Assembly: GCA_963712465.1 (NCBI GenBank) | Contig: CAVQHY010000010.1 | Span: 124,001-188,000 of the forward strand | Length of the DNA stretch: 64,000 nucleotides | Direction of reading: 5' to 3' | DNA from: CAVQHY01 sp963712465 | GTDB lineage: Bacteria; Actinomycetota; Thermoleophilia; Gaiellales; Gaiellaceae | Part shown: piece after piece, positions 19,588-28,424 of the stretch | Position numbering within the stretch: position 1 is the stretch's first letter | Layout of the letters: every line of letters starts with the position of its first letter | The notes under the pieces: model-generated | Database searches by the model: none | What the model was told of the DNA's origin: nothing | Seen by the model: the letters and a program-made list of their open reading frames with translations, nothing else | Program-made: the position numbers and the translations under genes

Positions 19588-20720
19588 CAGGAGGCCGTCC
19601 TCGCAACCTCGACGAGCTCGAGCGTCACGCCGACCATGGCCTCCAGGTCCGTGACCGCGATCTCCTCGTCGCGCGTGTGGATGCGGGCCATGCCGTTGGC
19701 GAGGTTGACGCACGACAGTCCCTGGCTCCGGAGGACGTTGACGTCGGAGCCGCCGTTCGACTCGACCGACTCGGGGACGAGCTCGCAGCGCTCGAGCGCC
19801 GTGCGGGCCAGGCGAAACGCGTCGTCCTCCGGGCCCAGCGTGTATCCGGGGTACTTCGATCCGACCTCGACCTCGACCTCGCACTCCCCGATCGTGGCGC
19901 CGAAAGAGAACGCGTCGAGCATCTCGCCGACGACCTCCTCAAGCTTGCGCAGATCTCGTGACCGCGCCTCGGCGATGACACGACAGTGCTCGGGGACGAC
20001 GTTCCGGGCGACCCCTCCCTCGATCATCCCGACGTTGGCAGTCGTCTCCGCGTCGAGCCGGCCCAATCGAAGGTCGGCGATCGCGCGCGCTGCAGCGACG
20101 ACGGCCGACCTGCCCTCCTCGGGGGCGATTCCCGCATGCGCGGCACGTCCGGTGAAGAGGGCGTCGAGGGTCCGCTGATGCGGTGCTCTGACCACGACCT
20201 GTCCGATCGGCCCGTCGACGTCGTAGACGAAGCCGATGCGCGCTGTGAGCGCGTCGGCGTCGAACGCGGCTGCGCCCTCGCACCCGGTCTCCTCGCGGAC
20301 GGTGAAGAGGAGCTCGACACCCGCATGCAATCGGTGCTCCGTGACCAGGCGCCGCGCCGCCTCGAGCATGACTGCGACCGACGCCTTGTTGTCCGCGCCG
20401 AGGATCGTCCCGCCCCGGTTTCGGACGACGCCGTCCTCGACCGCCGGGTCGAGGGCGCCCGTCGGCGCGACGGTGTCGAGGTGGGCGCAGAGGAAGATGG
20501 GAACGCCGTCGTTCGGGTCGCTCGGCTCGATCCGGGCGAGGAGGTTGCCGGCGTTCGACCCGACCGACGCCCCGGTCGCGTCCTCGTCGACGGTGAGGCC
20601 GAGGTCGCGGAGGTATCCCGAGACCCGGTCGGCCATCGCTCGCTCGTCTCCGGATGGACTCGGCACGGCGGCGAGCTCGAGAAACAGGGGGAGGACATCG
20701 GAGGCCCAGCCGGCCGGCAT
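19584..20720 (-). CDS. M20 family metallopeptidase (PepT-like aminotripeptidase)
   Basis: 378 residues. Zinc-dependent cytoplasmic peptidase. Metal-binding motifs: CAHLDTVAP, ILGADNKASVAVMLEAARRL and TVREETGCEGAA with the catalytic Glu. The dimerisation lid (GRAAHAGIAPEEGRSAV) is intact and a C-terminal His lies in MARIHTRDEEIA. ATG 20720 is preferred to an upstream in-frame ATG near 20840 because homology begins here and TAGAAT lies 8 bases before. It heads the M20-DUF3866-NUDIX unit. Confidence 0.9.
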   Translation of the reverse strand: MPAGWASDVLPLFLELAAVPSPSGDERAMADRVSGYLRDLGLTVDEDATGASVGSNAGNLLARIEPSDPNDGVPIFLCAHLDTVAPTGALDPAVEDGVVRNRGGTILGADNKASVAVMLEAARRLVTEHRLHAGVELLFTVREETGCEGAAAFDADALTARIGFVYDVDGPIGQVVVRAPHQRTLDALFTGRAAHAGIAPEEGRSAVVAAARAIADLRLGRLDAETTANVGMIEGGVARNVVPEHCRVIAEARSRDLRKLEEVVGEMLDAFSFGATIGECEVEVEVGSKYPGYTLGPEDDAFRLARTALERCELVPESVESNGGSDVNVLRSQGLSCVNLANGMARIHTRDEEIAVTDLEAMVGVTLELVEVARTASC

Positions 20721-20728
20721 CGGGGACG

Positions 20729-20734
20729 ATTCTA
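20729..20734 (-). promoter_or_regulatory. -10 hexamer TAGAAT of the M20 peptidase gene
   Basis: TAGAAT ends 8 bases before ATG 20720, supporting this start and a leaderless transcript. Confidence 0.45.
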
Positions 20735-20806
20735 GGGGGTCTGTCCGGAAACCCCGGTGCGCTCGGGACTCGCGCGCAACCGTGCCTGCCCGGCGGCCGC
20801 CGGTTG

Positions 20807-20925
20807 CGTGATTCGACACGTGTGAGGGCGGGTCTTGCATCGCGCGCGGGCAGATCCGGACACCATTGCGGCGCTACGCTCGAGTCTCGACCCACCCGGG
20901 TGGGGAACCCTCCCTCGGGTGGGTC
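20807..20925 (-). repeat. Intergenic repeat: CCCACCC hairpin, CTCGAGCGTA box, CACACGTG motif
   Basis: Read on the minus strand: GACCCACCCG/CGGGTGGGTC hairpin (20925-20889, 10 perfect pairs, 17-base loop), CTCGAGCGTA (20884-20875), then CACACGTGTCGAATCACG (20824-20807). Same order as at 13283-13393 and 32060-32133. It lies in the 298-base gap between pyrG and the M20 gene, where no gene is seen; the hairpin is about 90 bases after the pyrG stop and could end that transcript. Confidence 0.6.
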
Positions 20926-21018
20926 CAGGGGCGCCGGTGTCGGCAAACGCCTAGTGCGTTGGCGGCCGCCGGACGGCAACGGTGCCGGGGCCGGCTACCG
21001 CTCGGCCGCCGGAGCCGT

Positions 21019-22665
21019 CTAGCGGAGCGCCGTCTCGGCGACGGCGGCGCGTGACCGGGCCCGGTCGAGCGCGGCGCCGACGAAGTCGCGAAACAGCGGC
21101 GCAGGCCGGGTGGGGCGCGACTTGAACTCCGGGTGGAACTGGCTCGCGACGAACCACGGGTGGCCGGAGAGCTCGACGATCTCGACGAGGCGGCCTTCCT
21201 GGTACGTGCCCGACACGACGAGGCCCTGCTCGACGAGCCGTGGGCGGTAGTGGTTCGACACCTCGTAGCGATGGCGGTGGCGCTCGTACACGACCGCCTC
21301 GTCGTAGGCGCTGTAGGCACGCGTCCCCTCGACCAGGTCGACGGGCTGGGCGCCGAGCCGCATGGTGCCGCCGAGATCCTCGATCTCTTTCTGCTCGGGC
21401 AGGAGGTCGATCACCGGGTACGGCGTCTCCGGATCCATCTCGGTCGAGTTGGCGCCGTCGAGGCCGCAGACGTTGCGGGCGAACTCCGAGATGGCAACGT
21501 GCATGCCGAGGCAGATGCCGAGGTAGGGAATGCCCCGCTCTCTCGCCACGCGGCAGGCGGTGATCTTGCCCTCCCAGCCGCGCGAGCCGAACCCACCGGG
21601 TACCAGCACGCCGTCGGCGCGCTCGAGCTCGGCTGCCGCCTCCTCGACGCTCATCCCCTCCGAGTCCACCCACCGGACACTGACACCCGTGCCGTGGTAG
21701 ATGCCCGAGTGCTTGAGCGCCTCGTGCACCGAGAGGTACGCATCGTGGAGCTTCACGTACTTGCCGACGAGCGCGATCTCGACCTCGCCCTCGCGCCTGC
21801 CGATGCGCTCGACGAGCTCGTCCCAGTCGCCGAGGTCGAGCTCGCCCTCGGGGAGCCCGAGGCGCTGGCACACGAGCCGGTCGAGCCCCTCGTCGCGCAG
21901 CGCGTGCGGGACGAGGTACACGTCGCGGACGTCCTCGTTGGCGACGACCGCGGCCGGGTCGACGTCTGCGAAGAGCGCGATCTTCTCGCGGATGTCGCGC
22001 GAGAGCGGCTCGTGCGACCGGCACACGACGACGTCGGGGTGGATACCGATGCGTCGTAGCTCGTTGACCGAGTGCTGCGTCGGCTTCGTCTTCAGCTCGC
22101 CGGCGGTGTCGATGAACGGGACGTAGGTGACATGCACGTAGACGACGTTCTCCTGGCCGACCTCCCGCCGGAACTGGCGGATCGCCTCGAGGAACGGGAG
22201 CGACTCGATGTCACCCACCGTGCCCCCGATCTCCGAGATGACGACGTCGGCGTCGCTCGCGGTCGCGACCCGGCGGATCCGCTCCTTGATCTCGTTGGTG
22301 ATGTGCGGGATCACCTGCACGGTCGAGCCGAGGTATTCGCCCTTGCGCTCCTTGCGGATCACGCGGTCCCAGATCGAGCCCGAGGTGTGGTTCGCGGAGC
22401 GCGACAGGTTCTCGTCGACGAACCGCTCGTAGTGGCCGATGTCGAGGTCGGTCTCCGCGCCGTCCTCGGTGACGAACACCTCGCCGTGCTGGAACGGGCT
22501 CATCGTTCCCGGGTCGACGTTCAGGTACGGGTCGAACTTCTGCGCCTGGACGCGAAAGCCGCGCGCCTTCAGCAGGCGCCCGAGCGATGCCGCAGTAATG
22601 CCCTTGCCGAGCGACGAGACGACCCCGCCCGTGACGAAGACGTACTTCGTGGGGGTGTCCGTCAC
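21019..22665 (-). CDS. pyrG: CTP synthase
   Basis: 548 residues, full length. Amination of UTP to CTP using glutamine. The N-terminal synthase domain starts KYVFVTGGVVSSLGKGITAA with the P-loop and includes GGTVGDIESLPFLEAIRQFR. The C-terminal glutaminase has PYLGICLGMHVA with nucleophile Cys, and the His/Glu pair in ASQFHPEF. GTG 22665 has the strong ribosome site GGGAGGAGA 5 bases upstream. It overlaps the glycosyltransferase fusion by 4 bases. The gene follows recN-steA-steB as in mycobacteria, with one extra gene inserted. Confidence 0.97.
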   Translation of the reverse strand: MTDTPTKYVFVTGGVVSSLGKGITAASLGRLLKARGFRVQAQKFDPYLNVDPGTMSPFQHGEVFVTEDGAETDLDIGHYERFVDENLSRSANHTSGSIWDRVIRKERKGEYLGSTVQVIPHITNEIKERIRRVATASDADVVISEIGGTVGDIESLPFLEAIRQFRREVGQENVVYVHVTYVPFIDTAGELKTKPTQHSVNELRRIGIHPDVVVCRSHEPLSRDIREKIALFADVDPAAVVANEDVRDVYLVPHALRDEGLDRLVCQRLGLPEGELDLGDWDELVERIGRREGEVEIALVGKYVKLHDAYLSVHEALKHSGIYHGTGVSVRWVDSEGMSVEEAAAELERADGVLVPGGFGSRGWEGKITACRVARERGIPYLGICLGMHVAISEFARNVCGLDGANSTEMDPETPYPVIDLLPEQKEIEDLGGTMRLGAQPVDLVEGTRAYSAYDEAVVYERHRHRYEVSNHYRPRLVEQGLVVSGTYQEGRLVEIVELSGHPWFVASQFHPEFKSRPTRPAPLFRDFVGAALDRARSRAAVAETALR

Positions 22666-23912
22666 GGGTCTCTCCTCCCGAGACCGTCGAGCGCGCGAAG
22701 GACCGCGGACGACTCGATCAGGCTTCCGAGCGAGCGGCGCTCGCCGAGGAGGTTGAGTCCCGCGAGCCCGGCGATCGCCGCCCAGCGAGCCCGTCCCGGG
22801 AGTCGTTGCACCAGGGCCAACCCTACCATGGCCCCAAAGGCGTTCGACCCCGCGTCCCCCAGCATCATGCGCTCGCGGAGATCGTAGGGAAGGAGCAGGA
22901 CGGCCCCGCGCGCGAACCGGCGGGCCGGCGTCCCCCGCAGACAGAGGGCGGCGAGCAGGTACGCCTTGAGCGCGCGGCCGGGGCGCGTATCGAGCTGGTT
23001 GAGCGCGTTCGCCGAGAGACCGATCAGGAGCGCGCCCGACGGCGAGCCGGTCGCGGCCAGACCGACTGCGGGGATCGCGACCAGCTTCAGGACGCCGGTC
23101 GTGTCGCCGCCGCGCAGATGCGCGCGGAACCCGCGCTCTGGGCCGCTCCAGAGGTCGTCGGCGAGACCCGCCGCAGCAACTGCCGTCGCGACGAGCACGT
23201 CCCGGCGCGGGCCACCGAGACCTACGAGCGGTACCGCCCACCCTGTCAGCGGCAGGCGCAGCCCGCGAAAGTTGACCGCGAGCGGCCCGCACGCGACGAT
23301 CAGGTCGAGCAGCTGGCGGCCGCGATGCGCGAACCCGGCGACGTCGCGTCGGGTGACGCGGTGACTCAGCGACAGCTCTCGCTCCTCGACGCCGAGGCCG
23401 GCACGGACCGCGTCGATCGTCATGCGTACCTCGCAGCCGTAGCCGGGGGCGAGCGGGAAGCACGCCTTCCTGGCGGCCGGCGAGAGCGCGCGCTGGCCGG
23501 ACAGCGGCTCACGCACGTCGGCCCCCGAGCGCAGACGAACGAGCCGGCGCCCGGCTCGCTTGGCGATTCCGAACCCCCCTCCCTGCTGTCTCGCGAACAC
23601 GGCGACGGCCACGTCGGCGTCGCTTTCGAGCAGGCTCACGAGGTCGCCGTCGAGGTCGGCGTCGACCAGCAGGATGCGGCCCGGGCCGGCGGTGCGCTCG
23701 GCCGCGGACAGCGCCTGGCCCTTGCCGAGACGGGCGAGGCGCAGCACGGTGGCCCCCGCCGCCTCGGCAACGGCCGCGGTGGAATCCCGAGACCCGTCGT
23801 CGGCGACGACCACCTTCGCGTCCGGAAACGCCGACGCAAGCGCGGCGACCGTCGACCCGACCCTGTCCTCCTCGTCCCGGGCCGGAACGAGGATCGTCAG
23901 CTCAGCTCCCAC
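22662..23912 (-). CDS. GT2 glycosyltransferase fused to a PNPT-like (MraY/WecA-type) membrane domain
   Basis: 416 residues, two parts. Residues 1-210 are a family 2 glycosyltransferase: TILVPARDEEDRVGSTVAAL, VVADDGSRDSTAAVAE, LLVDADLDGD (metal-binding DAD) and SLSHRVTRRD. Residues 230-400 are hydrophobic and hold polyprenyl-phosphate sugar-1-phosphate transferase motifs: AAGLADDLWSG, NALNQLDTRPGRALKAYLL and MLGDAGSNAFGAMVGLAL. The second half is shorter than free-standing MraY/WecA proteins and lacks their first helices. A role in cell-wall or wall-polymer lipid intermediates fits its place between steB and pyrG. GTG 23912 overlaps the steB stop by 11 bases. Confidence 0.75.
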   Translation of the reverse strand: MGAELTILVPARDEEDRVGSTVAALASAFPDAKVVVADDGSRDSTAAVAEAAGATVLRLARLGKGQALSAAERTAGPGRILLVDADLDGDLVSLLESDADVAVAVFARQQGGGFGIAKRAGRRLVRLRSGADVREPLSGQRALSPAARKACFPLAPGYGCEVRMTIDAVRAGLGVEERELSLSHRVTRRDVAGFAHRGRQLLDLIVACGPLAVNFRGLRLPLTGWAVPLVGLGGPRRDVLVATAVAAAGLADDLWSGPERGFRAHLRGGDTTGVLKLVAIPAVGLAATGSPSGALLIGLSANALNQLDTRPGRALKAYLLAALCLRGTPARRFARGAVLLLPYDLRERMMLGDAGSNAFGAMVGLALVQRLPGRARWAAIAGLAGLNLLGERRSLGSLIESSAVLRALDGLGRRDP

Positions 23913-24831
23913 CCGGCTCGGGAGGGGCGACGGGCGTGATCGGCGGCGTGGCGCCGTCGCTGGCCGAGTCCTTGAGGCCGTAGTGTCCCGCGTCGCCGCC
24001 GGCGAGAAGCAGCGCGAGCGCGAGCTTGCCGAACGGCGTGTCGACGTCGTCGACGCTGGAGACGCCCCGCTCCCGGTAGAGCGGGATGTCGGACTCCTCT
24101 GCGGTCGTCGTCGACCCCTCGACGCCGACGACCGGGATCCCGGTCGAGTCGAGTCCGTCGAGCAGGCCGTCCAGCAGCGACTCGGTCGGGCGGTCCTGCT
24201 CGGTCACGTCGAGGCTGTTCGCCGGAGGAGGGTCCCAGGAGCGGACGACGACGACCCCGTCCACGTCGGGCGTCGTGGCGCCTGTGCGCTCCTCTACGAG
24301 CTCGCCCGAGAGCGCCGTCCAGAGCGGCGTGTCGCCGCCCTCGACCAGCTCGCGGCCGAGCTCTCGCCCTAGACCGCCGAAGTCGCGGTCGCCCCCGTAC
24401 GCGATCAGCCCGGAGTTGTCGTGCAGGTACTCGTCGAGCTTGCCCGCGTCGAGCGGAAGCTCGACCGCGAGCGTTCGCAGCGGCGCGCCCGCGCCCGCGT
24501 CGCCGAGCGTCCGCTCGATCGACGAGCGCAGGTCGCCGTCGACCGAGCCGAGAAACAGGACCGCGAACTGCTTGCCGCCGAGCCGATCCTGCATCAGCGC
24601 CGGGTAGGCGTCGTCCAGCACCTCCTGCGCCACCGCTCCTTGCTGCGATGCCGCCTGCGTCTTCTCGCGCTCGGCCTCGAGCTGCCCGGCGAGCTGGCCG
24701 TTCTGGTCTCGCAGGGCCGACTCCGAGGTGTCGGAGACCTTCCCGGAGATCGCGACGCCCAGCAGCACGCCGACCGCCAGCGCCACGAAGACGGCAGCGA
24801 GCGAGGCGAGGTGGTAGCGAAGGTCGACCAC
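23902..24831 (-). CDS. steB: SteB/MctB-like envelope protein (DUF3186)
   Basis: 309 residues. One N-terminal helix (FVALAVGVLLGVAISGK) and a coiled coil (residues 35-75), then a long exported domain. This matches the family that includes mycobacterial MctB (channel protein linked to copper) and corynebacterial SteB (cell-envelope/cytokinesis partner of SteA). The opening MVDLRYHLASLAAVF is the family hallmark. Downstream of steA with 10 bases between, so they are likely co-transcribed and act together. Both copper and envelope roles are from other species. Confidence 0.85.
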   Translation of the reverse strand: MVDLRYHLASLAAVFVALAVGVLLGVAISGKVSDTSESALRDQNGQLAGQLEAEREKTQAASQQGAVAQEVLDDAYPALMQDRLGGKQFAVLFLGSVDGDLRSSIERTLGDAGAGAPLRTLAVELPLDAGKLDEYLHDNSGLIAYGGDRDFGGLGRELGRELVEGGDTPLWTALSGELVEERTGATTPDVDGVVVVRSWDPPPANSLDVTEQDRPTESLLDGLLDGLDSTGIPVVGVEGSTTTAEESDIPLYRERGVSSVDDVDTPFGKLALALLLAGGDAGHYGLKDSASDGATPPITPVAPPEPGGS

Positions 24832-24841
24832 GGGGGGCGCG

Positions 24842-25978
24842 CTAGTTCAGGCCGAGCAGGGAGAACACCCGCTCGACAAGCACGGAGATCGTATCTCTGA
24901 GCGGCTGCGAGCCGATCACCACCGCGGCGATCGCGGCGGCGGCGGCGAGCAGGAAGACGGCGAGCGGCGTCACGCCGACACGGGTTCGGAACAGCCGGGA
25001 GACGCCGCGGGCGTCGACGAGCCGGTCGCCAACCTTGAGCCGGGTCAGGAAGGTCGAGGACATCCCCTCGCGGTTTCGCTCGAGGAACTCGACCAGGTTG
25101 AAGTGGGTGCCGACGGCGACGATCAGGTCGGCCCCCTTCTCGTACGCGAGCAGCATGGCGACGTCCTCGCTGATTCCCGGGGCCGAGACGACGGACGAGG
25201 ACAGCCCGAGCCCGTCGAGCCGCTCGCGGCCCGGCGCGCGCCCGTCCGGGTAGGCATGCACGACGAGCTCGGCGCCGCAGGTGAGCGCCGTGTCGGAGAC
25301 CGAATCCATGTCGCCGACGATCACGTCGGGCTTGCGGCCGATCTCGAGGAGCGCGTCGGCGCCGCCGTCGACCGCGACGAGCACCGGCTTGAAGTCGCGG
25401 ATGTAGGAGCGGACGATGCGCAGATCGCGCTTGTAGGCGGGGCCGCGGGCGACGACGAGGGCGTGCCGGTCGCGAAACCGGGTGGCGAGATGTGGGAGCT
25501 GCAGCTCCTCCGTGAAGAGCGCTCCCTCCTCCCGCAGGAACCGCATCGTGTTCTCGGCGAAGCCCTCGAGCGCGTCCGCGAGGCGGTCCTGCTGCTCCTC
25601 GAGCCGGAGCTCGAGCTCCTCGACGGTGAGCGTGCGGCCGGCCGCGATCCGGGAGCCGTTCCGGTAGAGGCTCGAACCGCGCACGGTGATCGGCTCGCCC
25701 TCCCTGACGGCGTCGATCAAGCCGTCCGGCGCCTTCACGTCGATCAGCACGACCCCGCCGCGCACGAGCTGCAGCGGGCCCGGATTCGGGTAGCGCCCCG
25801 TCTGGGACGGCGCGGAGTTGACGACGACCCGGACGCCACTCTCGAGCAGCTCCTCGACGGAGACGCGGTCGAGATCGGCATGGTCGATGATCGCGATGTC
25901 GGCCGGGCCCAGCCGCTTCACGAGGTCCTTGGTGCGCCGGTCGACCCGCGCGGTCCCGGTGAACTCGTCGAAGCTCAT
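24842..25978 (-). CDS. steA: SteA, thiamin-pyrophosphokinase-like cytokinetic protein
   Basis: 378 residues. N-terminal and central soluble region with the TPK-like core (VLVAVDGGADALLEIGRKPD, VIVGDMDSVSDTAL), a coiled-coil segment (EELELRLEEQQDRLADAL), and a C-terminal membrane helix (VFLLAAAAAIAAVVIG). In Corynebacterium SteA and SteB contribute to daughter-cell separation. ATG 25978 overlaps the recN stop by 4 bases. The order recN-steA-steB-pyrG is the mycobacterial/corynebacterial one. Confidence 0.9.
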   Translation of the reverse strand: MSFDEFTGTARVDRRTKDLVKRLGPADIAIIDHADLDRVSVEELLESGVRVVVNSAPSQTGRYPNPGPLQLVRGGVVLIDVKAPDGLIDAVREGEPITVRGSSLYRNGSRIAAGRTLTVEELELRLEEQQDRLADALEGFAENTMRFLREEGALFTEELQLPHLATRFRDRHALVVARGPAYKRDLRIVRSYIRDFKPVLVAVDGGADALLEIGRKPDVIVGDMDSVSDTALTCGAELVVHAYPDGRAPGRERLDGLGLSSSVVSAPGISEDVAMLLAYEKGADLIVAVGTHFNLVEFLERNREGMSSTFLTRLKVGDRLVDARGVSRLFRTRVGVTPLAVFLLAAAAAIAAVVIGSQPLRDTISVLVERVFSLLGLN

Positions 25979-27618
25979 CGCAGCGTGGCGAGGAACGCGG
26001 CGCCGCCGAGCATGCGCTCGAGCTCCTCGCGGCGCTCGTCGTCGGAAAGCCGCTCGATCCGGGTGTGGGTCGGATCACCCGCGATCTTCTCGACCCGCAG
26101 GTGGACGTCGGCGACGCTCGCGATCTGGGGAAGATGGGTGATCGTGATCACCTGGGTAGTCTCGCCGAGCCGGCGCAGCGCGTCGGCGACGGCGTGGGCG
26201 GTCTGGCCCCCGATGCCCGCGTCGATCTCGTCGAAGACGATCGTGGGCTCGCCGGCTCCGACATGGGCAGCGGCTCGCAGCGCGAGCGCGACACGCGAGA
26301 GCTCGCCGCCGGAGGCGGTCTCCGCCGCGGGCGCGAGGGGAAGGCCCGGGTTGGGGCGGATCAGGAACGTCACCTCGTCGCGGCCGGCCGGCCCGAGCTC
26401 GCGGGGCGCGAGCTCGGCGCGGAACTCCCCCTCACCCATGCCGAGGCCCCTGAGCGCCTCGCCGACGGCCTCCGAGAAGCCGACGGCCACCTCCGCCCGG
26501 CGATCCGAGAGCAGCCCGGCGATCTCCTCCAAACGACCCTCCGCCGCGAGGAGCTCGCGGGACGCCGCCTCGACAGAATCGTCGCCGTCGTCGAATGCGG
26601 CCAGCTCGCCGTCTGCCTCGGCAGCGAGCGCGAGAAGCTCTTCGTACGAGGAGGCGCCGAAGCGCCGCTTCGTGTCGGAGATGCGCTCGAGCTCGTCCTC
26701 CAGGTGCTCGAGCCGGCCCGGCTCGGCCTCGAGCGACGCGAGGTAGGCGCGGAGCGTCGAGGAGGCCTCGCTCGCGCGAAGGCCTGTCTCGCCCAGCTCG
26801 ACCGCGACCGCGCGGAGCTCGGGATCGAGATCGGCCACGGGGTCGATCGCGGCGGCGGCACGGCTCAGGAGCTCGGCCGCGCCGGGAAGCTCGGAGGCTT
26901 CGGGCGAGAGCGCGTCGGCGGCCGCCGCAGCCGCCTCGGCGAGCTCGCCGACGTGGCGCAGACGGTCACGCTCGGTACGCAGCGTCTCCTCGGTGTCCGG
27001 CCCGAGCCGCTCGGTGCGGATGACGAGCTCGCGGAGCTCGTCATGCCGTGCGGCCCGTTCTCCGGCGGAGCCGGTCAGATGTTCGTGGCGGCGGCGGGCG
27101 GCGAGCAGGTCGCGCCACGCGCGGCGCAGCTCGGCACGGCGGCGAAGCTGCTCGTCGCCGGCAAACGCGTCGAGGACGTCGAGCTGGAACGAGGGCCTCG
27201 CGAGCCGTCGCTGCTCGAACTGACCGGACATCGCGATCAGGCTCTCGACGAGCGCGGCGAGATCCTCGCGCGCGACGGCCCGTCCCCAGGCGTAGGCGCG
27301 CGTGCGGCCGTCGGCGAAGACGCGGCGGGCCGCGACGAGCCCGTGCTCGTCCGCGGGACGGAGCTCCGCGATCGTCTCGAACCCCCCGTCGTCGAGCAGC
27401 CCATCCGGCAGGTCGATCTCCGCCTCGACGTAGGCCTCGTCGGCGTCCGGCCCGACGTACGATGCGTCCCCTTTCGCGCCGAGCAGGAGCCCGACCGCCT
27501 GAGCGAGGATCGTCTTCCCCGCCCCGGTCTCGCCGGTGACCGCGTTCACGCCCGGGCCGAAGGCGAGCTCCGCCTCGCGGATGAGGACGAGGTTCTCGAT
27601 CCGCAATCGCCGGAGCAT
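25975..27618 (-). CDS. recN: DNA repair protein RecN
   Basis: 547 residues. SMC-like ATPase acting at double-strand breaks. Walker A is NAVTGETGAGKTILAQAVGL; two coiled-coil arms span about residues 150-370; the ABC signature is ASGGELSRVALALRAA and Walker B is TIVFDEIDAGIGGQ. A C-terminal ITHLPQIASVAD motif is present. ATG 27618 is 2 bases from the nadK stop and its own stop overlaps steA by 4 bases, so nadK-recN-steA-steB is one unit. Confidence 0.96.
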   Translation of the reverse strand: MLRRLRIENLVLIREAELAFGPGVNAVTGETGAGKTILAQAVGLLLGAKGDASYVGPDADEAYVEAEIDLPDGLLDDGGFETIAELRPADEHGLVAARRVFADGRTRAYAWGRAVAREDLAALVESLIAMSGQFEQRRLARPSFQLDVLDAFAGDEQLRRRAELRRAWRDLLAARRRHEHLTGSAGERAARHDELRELVIRTERLGPDTEETLRTERDRLRHVGELAEAAAAAADALSPEASELPGAAELLSRAAAAIDPVADLDPELRAVAVELGETGLRASEASSTLRAYLASLEAEPGRLEHLEDELERISDTKRRFGASSYEELLALAAEADGELAAFDDGDDSVEAASRELLAAEGRLEEIAGLLSDRRAEVAVGFSEAVGEALRGLGMGEGEFRAELAPRELGPAGRDEVTFLIRPNPGLPLAPAAETASGGELSRVALALRAAAHVGAGEPTIVFDEIDAGIGGQTAHAVADALRRLGETTQVITITHLPQIASVADVHLRVEKIAGDPTHTRIERLSDDERREELERMLGGAAFLATLR

Positions 27619-27620
27619 GT

Positions 27621-28424
27621 CTACGTGAACGTCTCGTGGTAGCGGCTGAAGAACGTCACCTCGGGCAGGAGCGCGAGCAGGCCCGTGTCGCCGCCCAGGG
27701 CGATCTCTGCGGGGCCCGCGAGCGTTGCGACGTCGTGGCCGTCGACGAGCACGCTGACCGCCACCTCGGGCGTGCGGCTCGTGACGCGCAGGTCGAGGCC
27801 GCGGGGCACGACGAGCGGGCGCGCGTGGAGAGAATGCGGCGCGACGAACGTGATCGCCATCGCCTCGAGCCCCCACATCAGCACGGGCCCGCCGTTCGAG
27901 AGGTTGTACGCCGTCGATCCGGTCGGCGTGGCGCAGATCATCCCGTCGCACGGCTGGACGCCGAGGTCGTAGCCGCCGACCTGCCACTCGAGCTCGACCA
28001 TGCGTCCGGGTCGGGAGCTCGCGACGACGATGTCGTTGACGGCGAGATGGCGCTCGCCGTTCAGACGGGCGGCCAGCGTGCAGAGCTCGATCACGCGAAA
28101 CTCGCCGCGAAAGACTCTCCCCACTCCCGTCTCGAGGTCGTTCGCGGCGAGGCTCGTGAGGAACCCGACGCGGCCGAAGTTGACTCCGAACACGGGCGCG
28201 GGCCGGTCGAGGCACGAGCGGAGTGCGCGGAGCATGGTGCCGTCACCCCCGAGCACGATGACCACATCCGGGTTGGGGCAGTCCGCATCCTCCAGCACGA
28301 CGCCGGCCTCGTCCGCGACCCGTTGGAGGCGGTCGAGCGCATCGCCGATCGTCTCCAGCTTGCCGTGCGTGACGACCGCCGCCCGGCGGACGGGTGGGCT
28401 AAGGGGCGTGGGCTGTGCGGTCAC
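27621..28424 (-). CDS. nadK: NAD kinase
   Basis: 267 residues. Phosphorylates NAD to NADP. The nucleotide site is VIVLGGDGTMLRALR, then GVNFGRVGFLT and the substrate-binding NDIVV block; the C-terminal beta-sandwich has CATPTGSTAYNLSNGGPVL. GTG 28424 overlaps the tlyA end by 26 bases. The tlyA-nadK-recN order is conserved across Gram-positives. Confidence 0.96.
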   Translation of the reverse strand: MTAQPTPLSPPVRRAAVVTHGKLETIGDALDRLQRVADEAGVVLEDADCPNPDVVIVLGGDGTMLRALRSCLDRPAPVFGVNFGRVGFLTSLAANDLETGVGRVFRGEFRVIELCTLAARLNGERHLAVNDIVVASSRPGRMVELEWQVGGYDLGVQPCDGMICATPTGSTAYNLSNGGPVLMWGLEAMAITFVAPHSLHARPLVVPRGLDLRVTSRTPEVAVSVLVDGHDVATLAGPAEIALGGDTGLLALLPEVTFFSRYHETFT

